A stretch of DNA of 64,000 nt, taken from NCBI RefSeq assembly GCF_019345525.1, contig NZ_JAHKRA010000006.1, forward strand, positions 122,183 to 186,182, read 5' to 3'. Positions 34,511-44,322 of the stretch are shown here, one piece after another. Numbering within the stretch: the first letter of the stretch is position 1; the number at the start of each line of letters is the position of its first letter. Source of the stretch: Flavobacterium sp. NKUCC04_CG (lineage in GTDB: Bacteria; Bacteroidota; Bacteroidia; Flavobacteriales; Flavobacteriaceae). The notes beneath the pieces were generated by a model. It was not told the origin of the DNA. It saw nothing but the letters and a program-made list of their open reading frames with translations, and did no database searches. The position numbers were made by a program, and so were the translations under genes.

Positions 34511-35767
34511 ATGGTAATAAAAATAAAAGTCTTAAACTACCTTATTTTAATAATGCTTATTCCGGTATTGATTGTTGATATGCTCAACGGATTTCTATTA
34601 GGAAAGCAAATTAATTTACCTATTTCTGTCAGTCAGTTGTATAAAATAGTTATTATAGGCTTGATGCTTTGTCGCTTTTTAGTCGATTTTGCCGTTTTAA
34701 GATTAATAGGAGCATTGTTTTTTATATTGTTATTAGGTAGCCTCGTCAGATTTACATTTTATGACGATTCATTTTCGATACTTTTTGACGATTCAATAAA
34801 AATTTTTAAGTACTTAACTCCCTTAATTTCCTTTGTCTATTTTAGGGAAATAATGTATTTAAATGATAGTATCCTACTAGATAAATATATCAAATGGATT
34901 AAAATTTCTTATGCGATATTAGCGGTTAACCTCTTACTTAAAATAGTGGGCCTAGGCTATCCAATGTATGAGGAAGGTACTATTGGAACTAGGGGATACT
35001 TTTATGCTGGAAATGAGATATCTGCGTTGTTATTGGTCTTATCGGTTATTTTAGGTTATTATTATTGGGAGATTAAAATCAATAAGTTGAAATTTATCTT
35101 TTGTTTGATTTCGAGTCTGATACTGGGCTTTTTAATTAGTTCTAAAACGGGTATGGTAGGAATTGTATTGGTCTTCGTTTTAATTGCTTTTAATCCGAGG
35201 AAGATAAACTTTGCCCATAAAAATTTTAGAAAATCATTAATAATCGCTGCAAGTTTATTTCCCATTTTTATATGGAGCGCCTATAACTTTGTTGTAAACT
35301 CTGCTATAATTACCCGTTTTACTCATTTCTGGACAAGAATGGATTTTCTGACCTTTATATTATCGAGTAGAAATACTTATTTTGAAATGATGATTCCGAT
35401 TTATCAAGAGCAATATTCCTGGATAGAAAAAGTAATCGGAGGAGGACAAACTTATTATGAAGAGTTGTTAGGTAAGATTATTGAAATAGATCTTTTAGAT
35501 ATCTTCTTTGCTTATGGGTATGTCGGTGCTATCCTTTTTATACTCTTAATAGGAATACTTTTAATATTTGCTAAGGGATTGATTAATAAAAAAGAATATC
35601 CCTATGCCCGATTGAGTTATTTTATGATTATCGTCTTAGTTTTGATTTCGTGTTTGTCAGGACATGTGTTCAATTCGGGTATAGCTGGAATTTTTATTGG
35701 TTTTTTATTTTCATTAATGTTTTTTAAAAAAAGTAATGTTACATGTACAGAAAGGCAATTGGATTAG
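34511..35767 (+). CDS. Wzy-like polysaccharide polymerase/ligase membrane protein 1
   Basis: The 418-residue polytopic protein has about 10-12 hydrophobic segments with a periplasmic-type loop before the C-terminal helices (TRFTHFWTRMDFLTFI, EQYSWIEKVIGGGQTYYEELLG). Polymerases and O-antigen ligases have this layout and little sequence conservation. It starts 1 bp after the GT4 stop and overlaps the next gene by 25 bp. It is one of three consecutive proteins of this kind. Confidence 0.65.
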   Translation: MVIKIKVLNYLILIMLIPVLIVDMLNGFLLGKQINLPISVSQLYKIVIIGLMLCRFLVDFAVLRLIGALFFILLLGSLVRFTFYDDSFSILFDDSIKIFKYLTPLISFVYFREIMYLNDSILLDKYIKWIKISYAILAVNLLLKIVGLGYPMYEEGTIGTRGYFYAGNEISALLLVLSVILGYYYWEIKINKLKFIFCLISSLILGFLISSKTGMVGIVLVFVLIAFNPRKINFAHKNFRKSLIIAASLFPIFIWSAYNFVVNSAIITRFTHFWTRMDFLTFILSSRNTYFEMMIPIYQEQYSWIEKVIGGGQTYYEELLGKIIEIDLLDIFFAYGYVGAILFILLIGILLIFAKGLINKKEYPYARLSYFMIIVLVLISCLSGHVFNSGIAGIFIGFLFSLMFFKKSNVTCTERQLD

Positions 35768-36987
35768 TAGCGTTTATTTTTGGCGCAGCACTACCATTAT
35801 CTACTAAAATGGGTAATGTTGCTTTAGGAGTATTGATGGGATTACTCCTGATTTTGGTAGTCAAAGAACGAGCTGGTTTTGAAAGAAAATCTTTTAAGAA
35901 GCAGCTTTTTTTATCTACAGTTATTGTTTTTTTTATGGTTATTTATGGTCTGCTCTTTACAAGCGATTTACCTAAGGGTATGACCATAATTGGTAGAAGT
36001 ATATCCTATTTAGCTGTACCTGCTATATTGTTTTTTGTTTCTAGAAATTTGCTAAAAAACTTAAAAAATTCCGCCTTAAAAGGAATTATTTACGGAACTA
36101 CTGTTGCAGCAATCATACTGTTGTCCAATAATTTCATTAAATACTTCAGTTTTAAGAAAGCAGTTGTCATCGATAGTGATTTATTTAATTATTACTATAC
36201 TTACTTAGAATTTGCTTCTATTTTAAAAATGCATCCGACCTATTTGGGCATGTACTTTTTAACAGCGCTCTCGGCCTTGTTATTTGTGAAACTCTCGATT
36301 GACAAAAGCCTTAAAATTGCTTTAGGTTTATTGTTTTTACTAACCATAGTTTTTCTTAATTCCCGTACGGTTTTGCTGTTTACAATAGTTCTATTATTTC
36401 TAATTCTAATACGAGTTCTAAAGGGTTTATACACTCAAAAGAAATTGTTTTTTTATGGATTAATTGTATTGGTCAGCTTTGTTGCTGTGGGCAGCTATCA
36501 ATTATTTAAGGGCACCTATGTGTATTCTAGAATAACAACGGAATTGAGTTGGGAACTCTCTACAAATGTAAATAGTAAATACAACAATAAACACTCGGCA
36601 GATTCTCGCTGGTCTCGCTGGATAGTCACGCGTGACTTGATAAAGGAGAAACCCATTTTCGGCTATGGAACAGGCTCTAGTGAAACCCTATTGAAAGAAC
36701 TTTATGTAAGGAAAGGTTTAACAAATTCTGCCCAAAGCAATTACGATACTCATAATCAGTATTTACATATTACCATAGAATTCGGTGTAGTTGGATTATT
36801 GCTTTTTCTATTTTATTTGGTTGGCAATGTGGTTAGGGCGATTAAATTACGAAATTGGATTTCCGTTAGTTTCTTTGCGATGATTTTGATTTGTAGCGCA
36901 TTTGAAAATATTTTTAAATTTAATGAAGGTGTTATCTTTATCGCGTTTTTTTCTAATATTTATATGTTTTTAAATACGAGAGAATGA
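35743..36987 (+). CDS. O-antigen ligase family (Wzy_C-like) membrane protein 2
   Basis: The 414-residue polytopic protein shows the clearest Wzy_C/ligase features of the three. These are a loop HSADSRWSRWIVTRDLIKE, then IFGYGTGSSETLLKEL, and TNSAQSNYDTHNQYLHITIE with FGVVGLLLFLFYL. The DSR-R-W and HNQYLH motifs are the usual hallmarks. It starts inside the preceding gene (25-bp overlap) and overlaps the next by 4 bp (ATGA). Confidence 0.8.
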   Translation: MYRKAIGLVAFIFGAALPLSTKMGNVALGVLMGLLLILVVKERAGFERKSFKKQLFLSTVIVFFMVIYGLLFTSDLPKGMTIIGRSISYLAVPAILFFVSRNLLKNLKNSALKGIIYGTTVAAIILLSNNFIKYFSFKKAVVIDSDLFNYYYTYLEFASILKMHPTYLGMYFLTALSALLFVKLSIDKSLKIALGLLFLLTIVFLNSRTVLLFTIVLLFLILIRVLKGLYTQKKLFFYGLIVLVSFVAVGSYQLFKGTYVYSRITTELSWELSTNVNSKYNNKHSADSRWSRWIVTRDLIKEKPIFGYGTGSSETLLKELYVRKGLTNSAQSNYDTHNQYLHITIEFGVVGLLLFLFYLVGNVVRAIKLRNWISVSFFAMILICSAFENIFKFNEGVIFIAFFSNIYMFLNTRE

Positions 36988-38162
36988 AAGGAGTACTGAA
37001 GTACCAGTTGGTAATTTTATTCGTAATCGTTCAGTTTTTTTTAGATTTACTAACGAAGATTTACGACAACCAAAACACATCTTTAGTTTTGGGAATAAAA
37101 CTGGCTAAATTGGTTTTTTTATTTTTATTTTTAGGAATCCTTTGGAAGGAAAAGAGTCTTGTTCAGGTAAAATTATACGTATTTTTAATAAGCGCTTTCC
37201 TGATTGGTCAGGGGCTACTTTTCTATCATAAAACCGTCGATTTATCTCAAGTATTACTGGCTACTAAGGAACTTGTCTTATTGCTTTTTCCTTTTATTTT
37301 TTGGAATTTTCTATTAAAACTACCCAAGGATGATAAGAGCTACAAACAGTTGCAAACAGTTTTTGAAATATTTATTTTAATTATCGTGATTTCGACAGTT
37401 GTGGGAATTTTCTTTCCAACCCCCTTTTTAAAAACCTATGGCGGTACGATTCGATTTGGCACTATGGGATTAGTCAACAAATCGGTTACAGCAAGTTATT
37501 TTTATATCACGGCCTTATCTTATTTTTATCAAAAGCAGCCCAAGGGAACCAAATACAAAATAGGATTTGCGCTAACGTTAATATCCAGCTTATTTGTAGG
37601 CACTAAGGCCATTTATTTATTCGTGTTTTTATTAGGCATTTATCATATCGTAAATCGGAAATATTATACACGTAAAATATTTTACAGCGCACTATTAGGG
37701 GGTATAGCGATAGGGGTCTTTTATTATGAGTATTTGCTAAATCAGTTTAAATATGTATTTGATGTACTTTATAATGTATATATCGATGTAGGTTTTTTGA
37801 GTGCCATCACATCGATTAGAGACCAGCGATTTGTAGAGAACACTTCGTTTTATTCGGAGCATTGGACGTTTTTAAATTATTTATTTGGCGGTAGAATAGT
37901 TGGTCAAGCTCTTTTTGAGCTCAGTATATTCGATATTTTTGTGTTTTTTGGAATTTTAGGAGGTCTGTATTACCTGTTTACAGCATATAAACTCATTTTA
38001 AATGCCAAAAAAGATCAAAAAAAATGTTTTTTCAAGATTTCGTTAGCTACTGTCTTTTTTGTTTCTATTTTTGCAGGGCAATTTTTTATAAATATATCCG
38101 CGATTACTATCGTATTATTAGGCTTCTTTTTTATTCTTAATGAGAAGGAAGAGAACCTCTAA
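36984..38162 (+). CDS. Wzy-like polysaccharide polymerase/ligase membrane protein 3
   Basis: The 392-residue polytopic protein has about 10 hydrophobic segments and a charged loop near residue 280 (VENTSFYSEHWTFLNYLFGG) before the C-terminal helices. It overlaps the previous gene by 4 bp (ATGA), so the two are coupled. It is probably a polymerase or ligase, although motif support is weaker than for its neighbour at 35743-36987. Confidence 0.6.
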   Translation: MKGVLKYQLVILFVIVQFFLDLLTKIYDNQNTSLVLGIKLAKLVFLFLFLGILWKEKSLVQVKLYVFLISAFLIGQGLLFYHKTVDLSQVLLATKELVLLLFPFIFWNFLLKLPKDDKSYKQLQTVFEIFILIIVISTVVGIFFPTPFLKTYGGTIRFGTMGLVNKSVTASYFYITALSYFYQKQPKGTKYKIGFALTLISSLFVGTKAIYLFVFLLGIYHIVNRKYYTRKIFYSALLGGIAIGVFYYEYLLNQFKYVFDVLYNVYIDVGFLSAITSIRDQRFVENTSFYSEHWTFLNYLFGGRIVGQALFELSIFDIFVFFGILGGLYYLFTAYKLILNAKKDQKKCFFKISLATVFFVSIFAGQFFINISAITIVLLGFFFILNEKEENL

Positions 38163-38174
38163 TTTCAACTATTA

Positions 38175-38924
38175 ATGAATAAATATTCCGCGCGAATTCA
38201 AATACTCGGTTCTAATATCGATAATTTAAGTATGGTTGAAACCATGGCTGTTATTGATAATTCGATAGAAAATAAAACCCCCATTTTACATACGGTAGTC
38301 AATGCAGCTAAGATTGTTGCGATGAAAACAAATCCGGAACTTAGGCAAAGTGTAAACGAAGCAGATTTGATTAATGCTGATGGGATGGCGGTGGTTTGGG
38401 CTTCAAAATTTTTAAAAAAACCGCTCAAAGAAAGAGTATCTGGTATTGATCTTTTTATTAACTTAGTAGAAAGAGCGGCAAAAAAACAGCGTTCGGTTTA
38501 TCTATTAGGAGCTAAAGAAGAGGTAGTTACTGCAGTGGCGCATAAATTTCAAAGTATTTATGGAACTGCTACAGTGGCTGGCTATCAGCACGGTTATTTT
38601 AGTAAAGAAGATGAACTTCAAGTAGTACAACAAATAGTAGATAGCAAAGCGAGTTACTTATTTGTTGCAATGAGCTCTCCCAAAAAGGAATTGTTCTTAC
38701 ATCGTTATAAAGAGCTGCTTTCAAGTGTTGGATTTATTATGGGTGTAGGAGGAAGTTTTGATGTGGTTTCAGGAAAGGTTAAACGCGCTCCGTCTTGGAT
38801 GCAGAAACTGGGATTGGAATGGTTTTACAGATTTCTTCAAGAACCCAAAAGAATGTGGAAACGCAGTTTTATTGAAAACGGGAAATTTGTTATTATGGTT
38901 GTTAAAGAAAAATTCTCAAACTGA
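38175..38924 (+). CDS. WecG/TagA/CpsF family glycosyltransferase
   Basis: The 249-residue GT26 protein carries the family core [16 protein letters not shown] (about residues 66-81), [34 protein letters not shown] and the [22 protein letters not shown] segment. In enterobacteria WecG adds ManNAcA, and TagA adds ManNAc. With wecB and wecC upstream, UDP-ManNAcA (or UDP-ManNAc) is the expected donor. Confidence 0.92.
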   Translation: MNKYSARIQILGSNIDNLSMVETMAVIDNSIENKTPILHTVVNAAKIVAMKTNPELRQSVNEADLINADGMAVVWASKFLKKPLKERVSGIDLFINLVERAAKKQRSVYLLGAKEEVVTAVAHKFQSIYGTATVAGYQHGYFSKEDELQVVQQIVDSKASYLFVAMSSPKKELFLHRYKELLSSVGFIMGVGGSFDVVSGKVKRAPSWMQKLGLEWFYRFLQEPKRMWKRSFIENGKFVIMVVKEKFSN

Positions 38925-38929
38925 TCAGT

Positions 38930-39913
38930 ATGAAGAGAATACTAATTACGGGAGCAGCTGGTTTTCTGGGTTCGCATTTATGCGACCGATTTATCATGGA
39001 AGGATACCACGTGATTGGTATGGACAATTTAATTACTGGTGATTTAAAAAATATAGAACACCTTTTTAAATACGAGCATTTTGAGTTTTATCATCATGAT
39101 GTAACCAAGTTTGTTTTCGTAGTTGGAGAATTGGATTATATACTGCATTTTGCTTCACCTGCTAGTCCGATTGATTACCTCAGAATTCCGATTCAAACTT
39201 TAAAAGTAGGATCTTTAGGAACTCATAATTTATTGGGATTAGCACGAGTAAAGAAAGCGCGAATTCTGATTGCTTCGACCTCTGAAGTTTATGGCGACCC
39301 GCTGGTTCATCCTCAGACTGAAGAATATTATGGCAATGTCAATACTATTGGACCAAGAGGAGTTTATGATGAAGCCAAACGTTTTCAAGAGTCGATGACT
39401 ATGGCATACCATACCTTTCACGGTCTCGAGACTAGAATTGTCCGTATTTTTAATACTTATGGTCCTCGTATGCGACTTAACGACGGTCGGGTAATTCCCG
39501 CTTTTATCGGACAAGCCCTAAGAGGCGAAAACTTGACCATTTTTGGAGACGGTATGCAAACCAGATCCTTTTGTTATATAGACGATCAAGTAGAGGGAAT
39601 TTTTAGACTTTTGCATTCCGACTATCCATATCCGGTAAATATTGGTAATCCAGATGAAATCAGCATTTTGGATTTTGCTAAGGAAATTTTAAAACTGACC
39701 GGAACTGATCAGCAATTGACGTTTAAAGAGCTTCCGCTGAATGACCCATTGCAAAGACAACCCGATATTACTAAGGCGAGAAATATCTTGAATTGGTCTC
39801 CAACTATAGGAAGGGAAGAAGGAATGAAACGAACCTATGCCTACTTTAAGTCTTTTACGCCAGAAGAACTACTTAAAGAGGAACATAAAGATTTTTCAAA
39901 ATATATTAGTTAA
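38930..39913 (+). CDS. UDP-glucuronate decarboxylase (UDP-xylose synthase)
   Basis: The 327-residue extended SDR protein has the N-terminal [10 protein letters not shown] (residues 8-17), then [14 protein letters not shown] and [17 protein letters not shown]. The family's [10 protein letters not shown], a Tyr-Asp-Glu-Ala-Lys catalytic stretch (YDEAKR), [20 protein letters not shown] and RSFCYIDD follow. These match UXS, which converts UDP-GlcA to UDP-xylose. A 5-bp gap from wecG and direct abutment with the next gene place it in the operon. Confidence 0.88.
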   Translation: MKRILITGAAGFLGSHLCDRFIMEGYHVIGMDNLITGDLKNIEHLFKYEHFEFYHHDVTKFVFVVGELDYILHFASPASPIDYLRIPIQTLKVGSLGTHNLLGLARVKKARILIASTSEVYGDPLVHPQTEEYYGNVNTIGPRGVYDEAKRFQESMTMAYHTFHGLETRIVRIFNTYGPRMRLNDGRVIPAFIGQALRGENLTIFGDGMQTRSFCYIDDQVEGIFRLLHSDYPYPVNIGNPDEISILDFAKEILKLTGTDQQLTFKELPLNDPLQRQPDITKARNILNWSPTIGREEGMKRTYAYFKSFTPEELLKEEHKDFSKYIS

Positions 39914-41257
39914 GTGAAAAAAAGAAGAGGAAGGTATTCCAAATTTATTAGACCAATTACACTTATAATAGACTTAAGTATTTTAAATCTATTAGCCTTT
40001 TTCCTTTTGCCTGAATTTTTCGGCAAAGGATGGTTTTATCTGTTTATATCCACCAGTTGGTTGTTGAGTTCTTGGGTTACCATGTATTACGATGTATTTC
40101 GTTTTACTAGAATCGTAAAAATATTTGAAAAAATATTTAAACAGTTTGTTTTACAGTTTGTTCTATATTTCGCGTATAACGGTTTTTCTTCGCGTTTTTC
40201 TGAGCCCAAACAATTGATAGTATATGGTGTAGTAACCATGATTGTCATTTCCATTATTAAAATAGGTATTTTTTATTCTCTTAAGGTTTTTCGTAGTCAA
40301 TATGGAGGTAATTATAGAAAAGTAGTTATTATAGGCAAGGGTAAAGAAGTCAAACAACTACAAGATTTTTTTAACGAAAAAACAGAATATGGATATAATC
40401 TCGTAGAAACTTTTAAAGATGAAACGGTCGATATTCAAGATGTACTCGATTATATTGAGCAGGAGAAAATTGATGAAATCTATATTAGTTTGTATTTGGT
40501 TAATACAAAATCATTTGCTAAAATCGTTGATTTTGCGGATAATAACCTCAAAGTTTTAAAATACATACCCAAGGACGATGAGTTGATTGGGGATAATTAT
40601 AATACGGAATATTATGACTTAATCCCGATTATTCCAAGACGCAAAATACCTTTGGACAATGAATATAATCGTTTGGTAAAACGCACCTTTGATTTGGTTT
40701 TTTCAACTTTTGTAATCGTGTTTTTACTATCCTGGTTAATTCCTTTAATTTCTATTTTAATAAAGCTAGAATCTAAGGGGCCTATCTTTTTTAAACAGCT
40801 GCGAAATGGAATTAATAATGCGGAATTTGTATGTTATAAATTTCGTTCGATGTATATAGCTGAAACTTGTGATGGACAACAAGCCTCTAAAGGCGATGCG
40901 CGTATAACCCGCATAGGGAAATTCATTAGAAAAACCAGTATTGATGAATTACCTCAGTTTTTTAATGTATTTTTGGGAGATATGTCCGTAGTTGGGCCTC
41001 GCCCACACATGGTTGTTCACACCAAAATGTACGCCAAAAAGATAAATAAATTTATGGTGAGGCATTTGATTAAACCCGGGATTACCGGTATGGCTCAAAC
41101 CCATGGTTATAGGGGAGAGGTTGAAAGTGATCGCGACATTATCAATCGTGTGAAATACGACATTTTTTATATTGAAAATTGGTCGGTTTTCTTAGATTTA
41201 AAAATTATTTATCTTACGATATACAACGTTTTTAAAGGGGAAGACAAGGCATATTAA
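39914..41257 (+). CDS. Undecaprenyl-phosphate sugar-phosphotransferase (WcaJ/PHPT family) 1
   Basis: The 447-residue protein uses a GTG start directly after the UXS stop codon. About four N-terminal membrane helices are followed by a Rossmann-like middle (KVVIIGKGKEVKQLQDFF). A C-terminal bacterial sugar transferase domain (about 260-447) follows, with KLESKGPIFFKQLRNG, CYKFRSMY, RKTSIDELPQFFNVFLGD, MSVVGPRPH and HLIKPGITGMAQTHGYRGE. Such enzymes start repeat-unit synthesis by moving a sugar-1-phosphate onto undecaprenyl phosphate. The next gene is a close paralogue. Confidence 0.93.
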   Translation: MKKRRGRYSKFIRPITLIIDLSILNLLAFFLLPEFFGKGWFYLFISTSWLLSSWVTMYYDVFRFTRIVKIFEKIFKQFVLQFVLYFAYNGFSSRFSEPKQLIVYGVVTMIVISIIKIGIFYSLKVFRSQYGGNYRKVVIIGKGKEVKQLQDFFNEKTEYGYNLVETFKDETVDIQDVLDYIEQEKIDEIYISLYLVNTKSFAKIVDFADNNLKVLKYIPKDDELIGDNYNTEYYDLIPIIPRRKIPLDNEYNRLVKRTFDLVFSTFVIVFLLSWLIPLISILIKLESKGPIFFKQLRNGINNAEFVCYKFRSMYIAETCDGQQASKGDARITRIGKFIRKTSIDELPQFFNVFLGDMSVVGPRPHMVVHTKMYAKKINKFMVRHLIKPGITGMAQTHGYRGEVESDRDIINRVKYDIFYIENWSVFLDLKIIYLTIYNVFKGEDKAY

Positions 41258-41271
41258 GCGTAAAAAACTAG

Positions 41272-42627
41272 ATGAATAAAAAAATAGGTAGATACTCACA
41301 TCTGATAAAATATATTGTTATTGGAATTGATCTATTAACAATGCTTTTATTCTCTACATGGATATTACGATTGAGTATTACGAGTTATTTGTCTTTATGG
41401 CTAGTGGGAAGTTGGTTTCTTATTGCTTTTTATAACGAGTTTTATAAAGTCTATCGATTTACCAGTATTGTTACCATAGTACAGAAGTTTCTCAAACAAT
41501 TGGTAATCTATTTTCTGTGTTTCTTTGCCTCATTAGGATTTTTAGAAATGCACTTAAATCGATGGGATATTGTCTCTTATTTTGTTATGTTAAGTATAAC
41601 CCTTTTCGGTATTAAAATATTTATTTTTAATATTCTAAAACAGTACCGACTTAGCTACGGAGGAAATAAAAGGTATGTAATGGTATTGGGAAATTCTAAA
41701 ACAACCCAAGATCTGGTCAATTTCTTTAATTTTAACCCCGAGTATGGATATTACCTACAAGAAATTATTGAACCGGATCCCCTTACTAATCGAATTGATA
41801 TTGAGCAAGTAAACAACTATATTAAGCATCATGGTATTGATGAAATTTATTGTTCCTTAAAGAGTATTGATTCCGATCAAGTATCCACTTTGTTTAATTT
41901 GGCTAAAAACAATTTTAAAACCATTAAGTTTATACCGGATAACCACGAATTATTAATGCGTAAGATGGAGTTACAATACTACGGCATCCATCCTTTATTA
42001 ATGATCAATCAATCCCCACTAGGCGTTTTTTCTAATGCCTTAGTAAAACGGGTTTTTGATTTAATTTTCTCCATTCTAATTATTGTCTTTGTATTGAGTT
42101 GGTTGGTTCCGATTATAGGATTGTGTATTCGCATCGACTCTAAGGGACCCATCTTTTTTCGACAAAAGAGAAATGGATTAAACTATAGAGAATTTAACTG
42201 TTATAAATTCCGCTCTCTTTATATGGAAAATACTAAGGAGGAATACAAACCCATAACCAAGAGAGATTGTCGGGCTACTGCAGTCGGCGCTTTTCTAAGA
42301 CGTACTAGCTTGGATGAGCTTCCCCAGTTTTTCAATGTGCTAACCGGTGATATGTCGGTAGTAGGACCGCGTCCTCATCCATTAGTCCACAATTTAGAAT
42401 ATACCAAAAGCGTGGACAACTTTATGATGCGTCATTTGATCAAACCCGGAATTACGGGTATGGCTCAAACACATGGATACAGAGGAGAAGTAGAGCATAA
42501 ACGCGATATAGTGAATCGGGTGAAATACGATATCTTTTATATAGAAAATTGGTCTTTACTTTTAGATCTTAAAATTGTCTTTATCACCATGTGGAATGCT
42601 TTTTCTGGCGATAAAAAAGCATATTAA
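41272..42627 (+). CDS. Undecaprenyl-phosphate sugar-phosphotransferase (WcaJ/PHPT family) 2
   Basis: The 451-residue paralogue of the preceding gene is 14 bp downstream. Its architecture is the same and its C-terminal catalytic domain is very similar (KGPIFFRQKRNGLN, RRTSLDELPQFFNVLTGD, HLIKPGITGMAQTHGYRGE), while the N-terminal membrane half has diverged. Either the two recognise different sugars or one is specialised. It is the last gene of the polysaccharide operon, and a new promoter lies just downstream. Confidence 0.93.
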   Translation: MNKKIGRYSHLIKYIVIGIDLLTMLLFSTWILRLSITSYLSLWLVGSWFLIAFYNEFYKVYRFTSIVTIVQKFLKQLVIYFLCFFASLGFLEMHLNRWDIVSYFVMLSITLFGIKIFIFNILKQYRLSYGGNKRYVMVLGNSKTTQDLVNFFNFNPEYGYYLQEIIEPDPLTNRIDIEQVNNYIKHHGIDEIYCSLKSIDSDQVSTLFNLAKNNFKTIKFIPDNHELLMRKMELQYYGIHPLLMINQSPLGVFSNALVKRVFDLIFSILIIVFVLSWLVPIIGLCIRIDSKGPIFFRQKRNGLNYREFNCYKFRSLYMENTKEEYKPITKRDCRATAVGAFLRRTSLDELPQFFNVLTGDMSVVGPRPHPLVHNLEYTKSVDNFMMRHLIKPGITGMAQTHGYRGEVEHKRDIVNRVKYDIFYIENWSLLLDLKIVFITMWNAFSGDKKAY

Positions 42628-42652
42628 TACATATACTCAGTGGGAACACTAG

Positions 42653-42681
42653 TTGATTTCCCTAATTTATACTTATTTTTG
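42653..42681 (+). promoter_or_regulatory. purD promoter
   Basis: TTG at 42653-42655 and TATTTTTG at 42674-42681 are separated by 18 nt, a full match. The purD start is 25 bp downstream. Confidence 0.75.
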
Positions 42682-42706
42682 AACGCTAATTACAAACAAC
42701 ACTACA

Positions 42707-43978
42707 ATGAATATTTTACTATTAGGATCAGGAGGTCGCGAACATGCGTTAGCATGGAAAATGCTTCAGAGCAAGGATTGTACAAACTTATTCGTAGCAC
42801 CGGGTAATGCAGGTACTGCGGCGATTGCCCACAATCTTGATTTAAACCCAAATGATTTTTCTGCTCTAAAAACAGCGGTATTGGAAAAGGCAATCAATAT
42901 GGTTGTCGTAGGTCCAGAAGATCCGTTGGTAAATGGTATTTACGATTTTTTTAAAAACGACCCACTCTTAAAAGACATTCCGGTAATTGGACCTTCTCAA
43001 AAGGGTGCTCAGTTAGAGGGAAGTAAAGAGTTTGCCAAAGAATTTTTAATCAGACATCAAATTCCAACGGCAGCCTATCAAAGCTTCACCAAAGAAAATG
43101 TTGAAGCGGGTTATGCTTTTTTGGAAACCTTAAAGGCGCCCTATGTTTTAAAAGCAGATGGACTAGCTGCGGGTAAAGGAGTGTTGATTCTAAACCATTT
43201 GGAAGAGGCCAAACTAGAGTTAAAGAATATGTTGGTAGATGCCAAATTTGGCTCGGCAAGCACTAAAGTCGTTATAGAAGAGTTTTTGGACGGTATTGAA
43301 TTGAGTTGCTTTGTTTTGACCGACGGTAAGTCATATAAGATTTTACCGACAGCAAAAGATTATAAACGCATAGGTGAAGGTGATGCAGGTCTAAATACCG
43401 GCGGTATGGGGGCTATTTCGCCCGTTCCCTTTGCAGATGAAGTGTTGATGGCAAAAATTGAAGAGCGCATCGTAAAACCGACGATTGCAGGTTTTGCCAA
43501 AGACGCTATAGATTACAAAGGTTTTGTATTTATAGGCTTAATCAATGTAAACAACGAACCTTTTGTAATTGAATATAATGTCAGAATGGGAGATCCAGAG
43601 ACGGAAGTGGTATTGCCGCGTATCGAATCGGATTTAGTAAAACTGTTTCAAGCAGTGGCCAATCAAACTTTAGACACGACTACTTTAGAAATCGATCCTC
43701 GTTCGGCAACAACCGTAATGATCGTTTCAGGAGGATATCCAGAAGAATACCAAAAGGGAATGATTATTTCGGGTTTAGACCAAGTAAAAGACTCTTTGGT
43801 TTTTCACGCGGGAACAGCATTAAAGGGTACTGAAGTAGTGAGTAATGGAGGAAGGGTATTGGCGGTAACTTCTTTCGGAGCAGACTTTAACCAAGCACTA
43901 AAAACATCTTACCAAAACATAGACAAGCTACATTTTGATAAAATGTATTATAGAAAAGATATCGGATTCGATCTCTAG
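42707..43978 (+). CDS. purD: Phosphoribosylamine--glycine ligase
   Basis: The 423-residue ATP-grasp enzyme is the second step of purine synthesis. It starts MNILLLGSGGREHALAWKM and has the ATP-grasp segments APYVLKADGLAAGKGVLIL, LNTGGMGAISPVPF and EYNVRMGDPETEVVLPR, with the metal ligands Glu and Asn in the last. It has its own promoter. The 3' end is 1 bp from the convergent DUF6341-like gene, leaving no space for a terminator between them. Confidence 0.97.
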   Translation: MNILLLGSGGREHALAWKMLQSKDCTNLFVAPGNAGTAAIAHNLDLNPNDFSALKTAVLEKAINMVVVGPEDPLVNGIYDFFKNDPLLKDIPVIGPSQKGAQLEGSKEFAKEFLIRHQIPTAAYQSFTKENVEAGYAFLETLKAPYVLKADGLAAGKGVLILNHLEEAKLELKNMLVDAKFGSASTKVVIEEFLDGIELSCFVLTDGKSYKILPTAKDYKRIGEGDAGLNTGGMGAISPVPFADEVLMAKIEERIVKPTIAGFAKDAIDYKGFVFIGLINVNNEPFVIEYNVRMGDPETEVVLPRIESDLVKLFQAVANQTLDTTTLEIDPRSATTVMIVSGGYPEEYQKGMIISGLDQVKDSLVFHAGTALKGTEVVSNGGRVLAVTSFGADFNQALKTSYQNIDKLHFDKMYYRKDIGFDL

Positions 43979-43979
43979 T

Positions 43980-44210
43980 TTATTTTAAGAAAGAGTGGGC
44001 TGTAGTATCTTGTTCGTCTTCTTTTGTTTTTTGGAACAAGTTTAATTGTTTGATCCAGAAAATAAAAGCTCCTGTACAAATAAGGATAAACATCCAAGTA
44101 ATGATATTTGCAGTCCACCAATTGGTTAACTCTAATTCTCTAAAAAAATCCATAGGGATAAAAAGAATTTTTTCAAATAAATAAGCGATTCCGTTGAAAA
44201 ATGAGGTCAT
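43980..44210 (-). CDS. DUF6341-like small membrane protein
   Basis: The 76-residue protein has one clear membrane helix (about residues 33-53, WWTANIITWMFILICTGAFI) preceded by a short amphipathic stretch and a charged C-terminal tail (KTKEDEQDTT). I recall a flavobacterial family (DUF6341) that sits between purD and a DUF6427 gene, as here. Divergent from the DUF6427-like gene. Function unknown; family name to be checked. Confidence 0.65.
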   Translation of the reverse strand: MTSFFNGIAYLFEKILFIPMDFFRELELTNWWTANIITWMFILICTGAFIFWIKQLNLFQKTKEDEQDTTAHSFLK

Positions 44211-44322
44211 TTTTATTTCGTTTAAATTAAATATATGTTCTTCGAGTTTCTAAAAATTGTAATTTTGGTTTGAAATGGACTTCAATTACAAAATGTAAAG
44301 TACAAAAATATAAAATATCCAC

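Noticed and set aside
39007..39015. CACGTG core in the UDP-xylose synthase gene as parS
   Set aside because: Only the central six bases match; the arms do not form the 16-bp repeat.
21964..42627. Polysaccharide block as a recent horizontally acquired island
   Set aside because: No transposase, integrase or tRNA-end repeats flank it, and base usage by eye is like its neighbours. Some genes may be exchanged between strains, but that needs comparative data.
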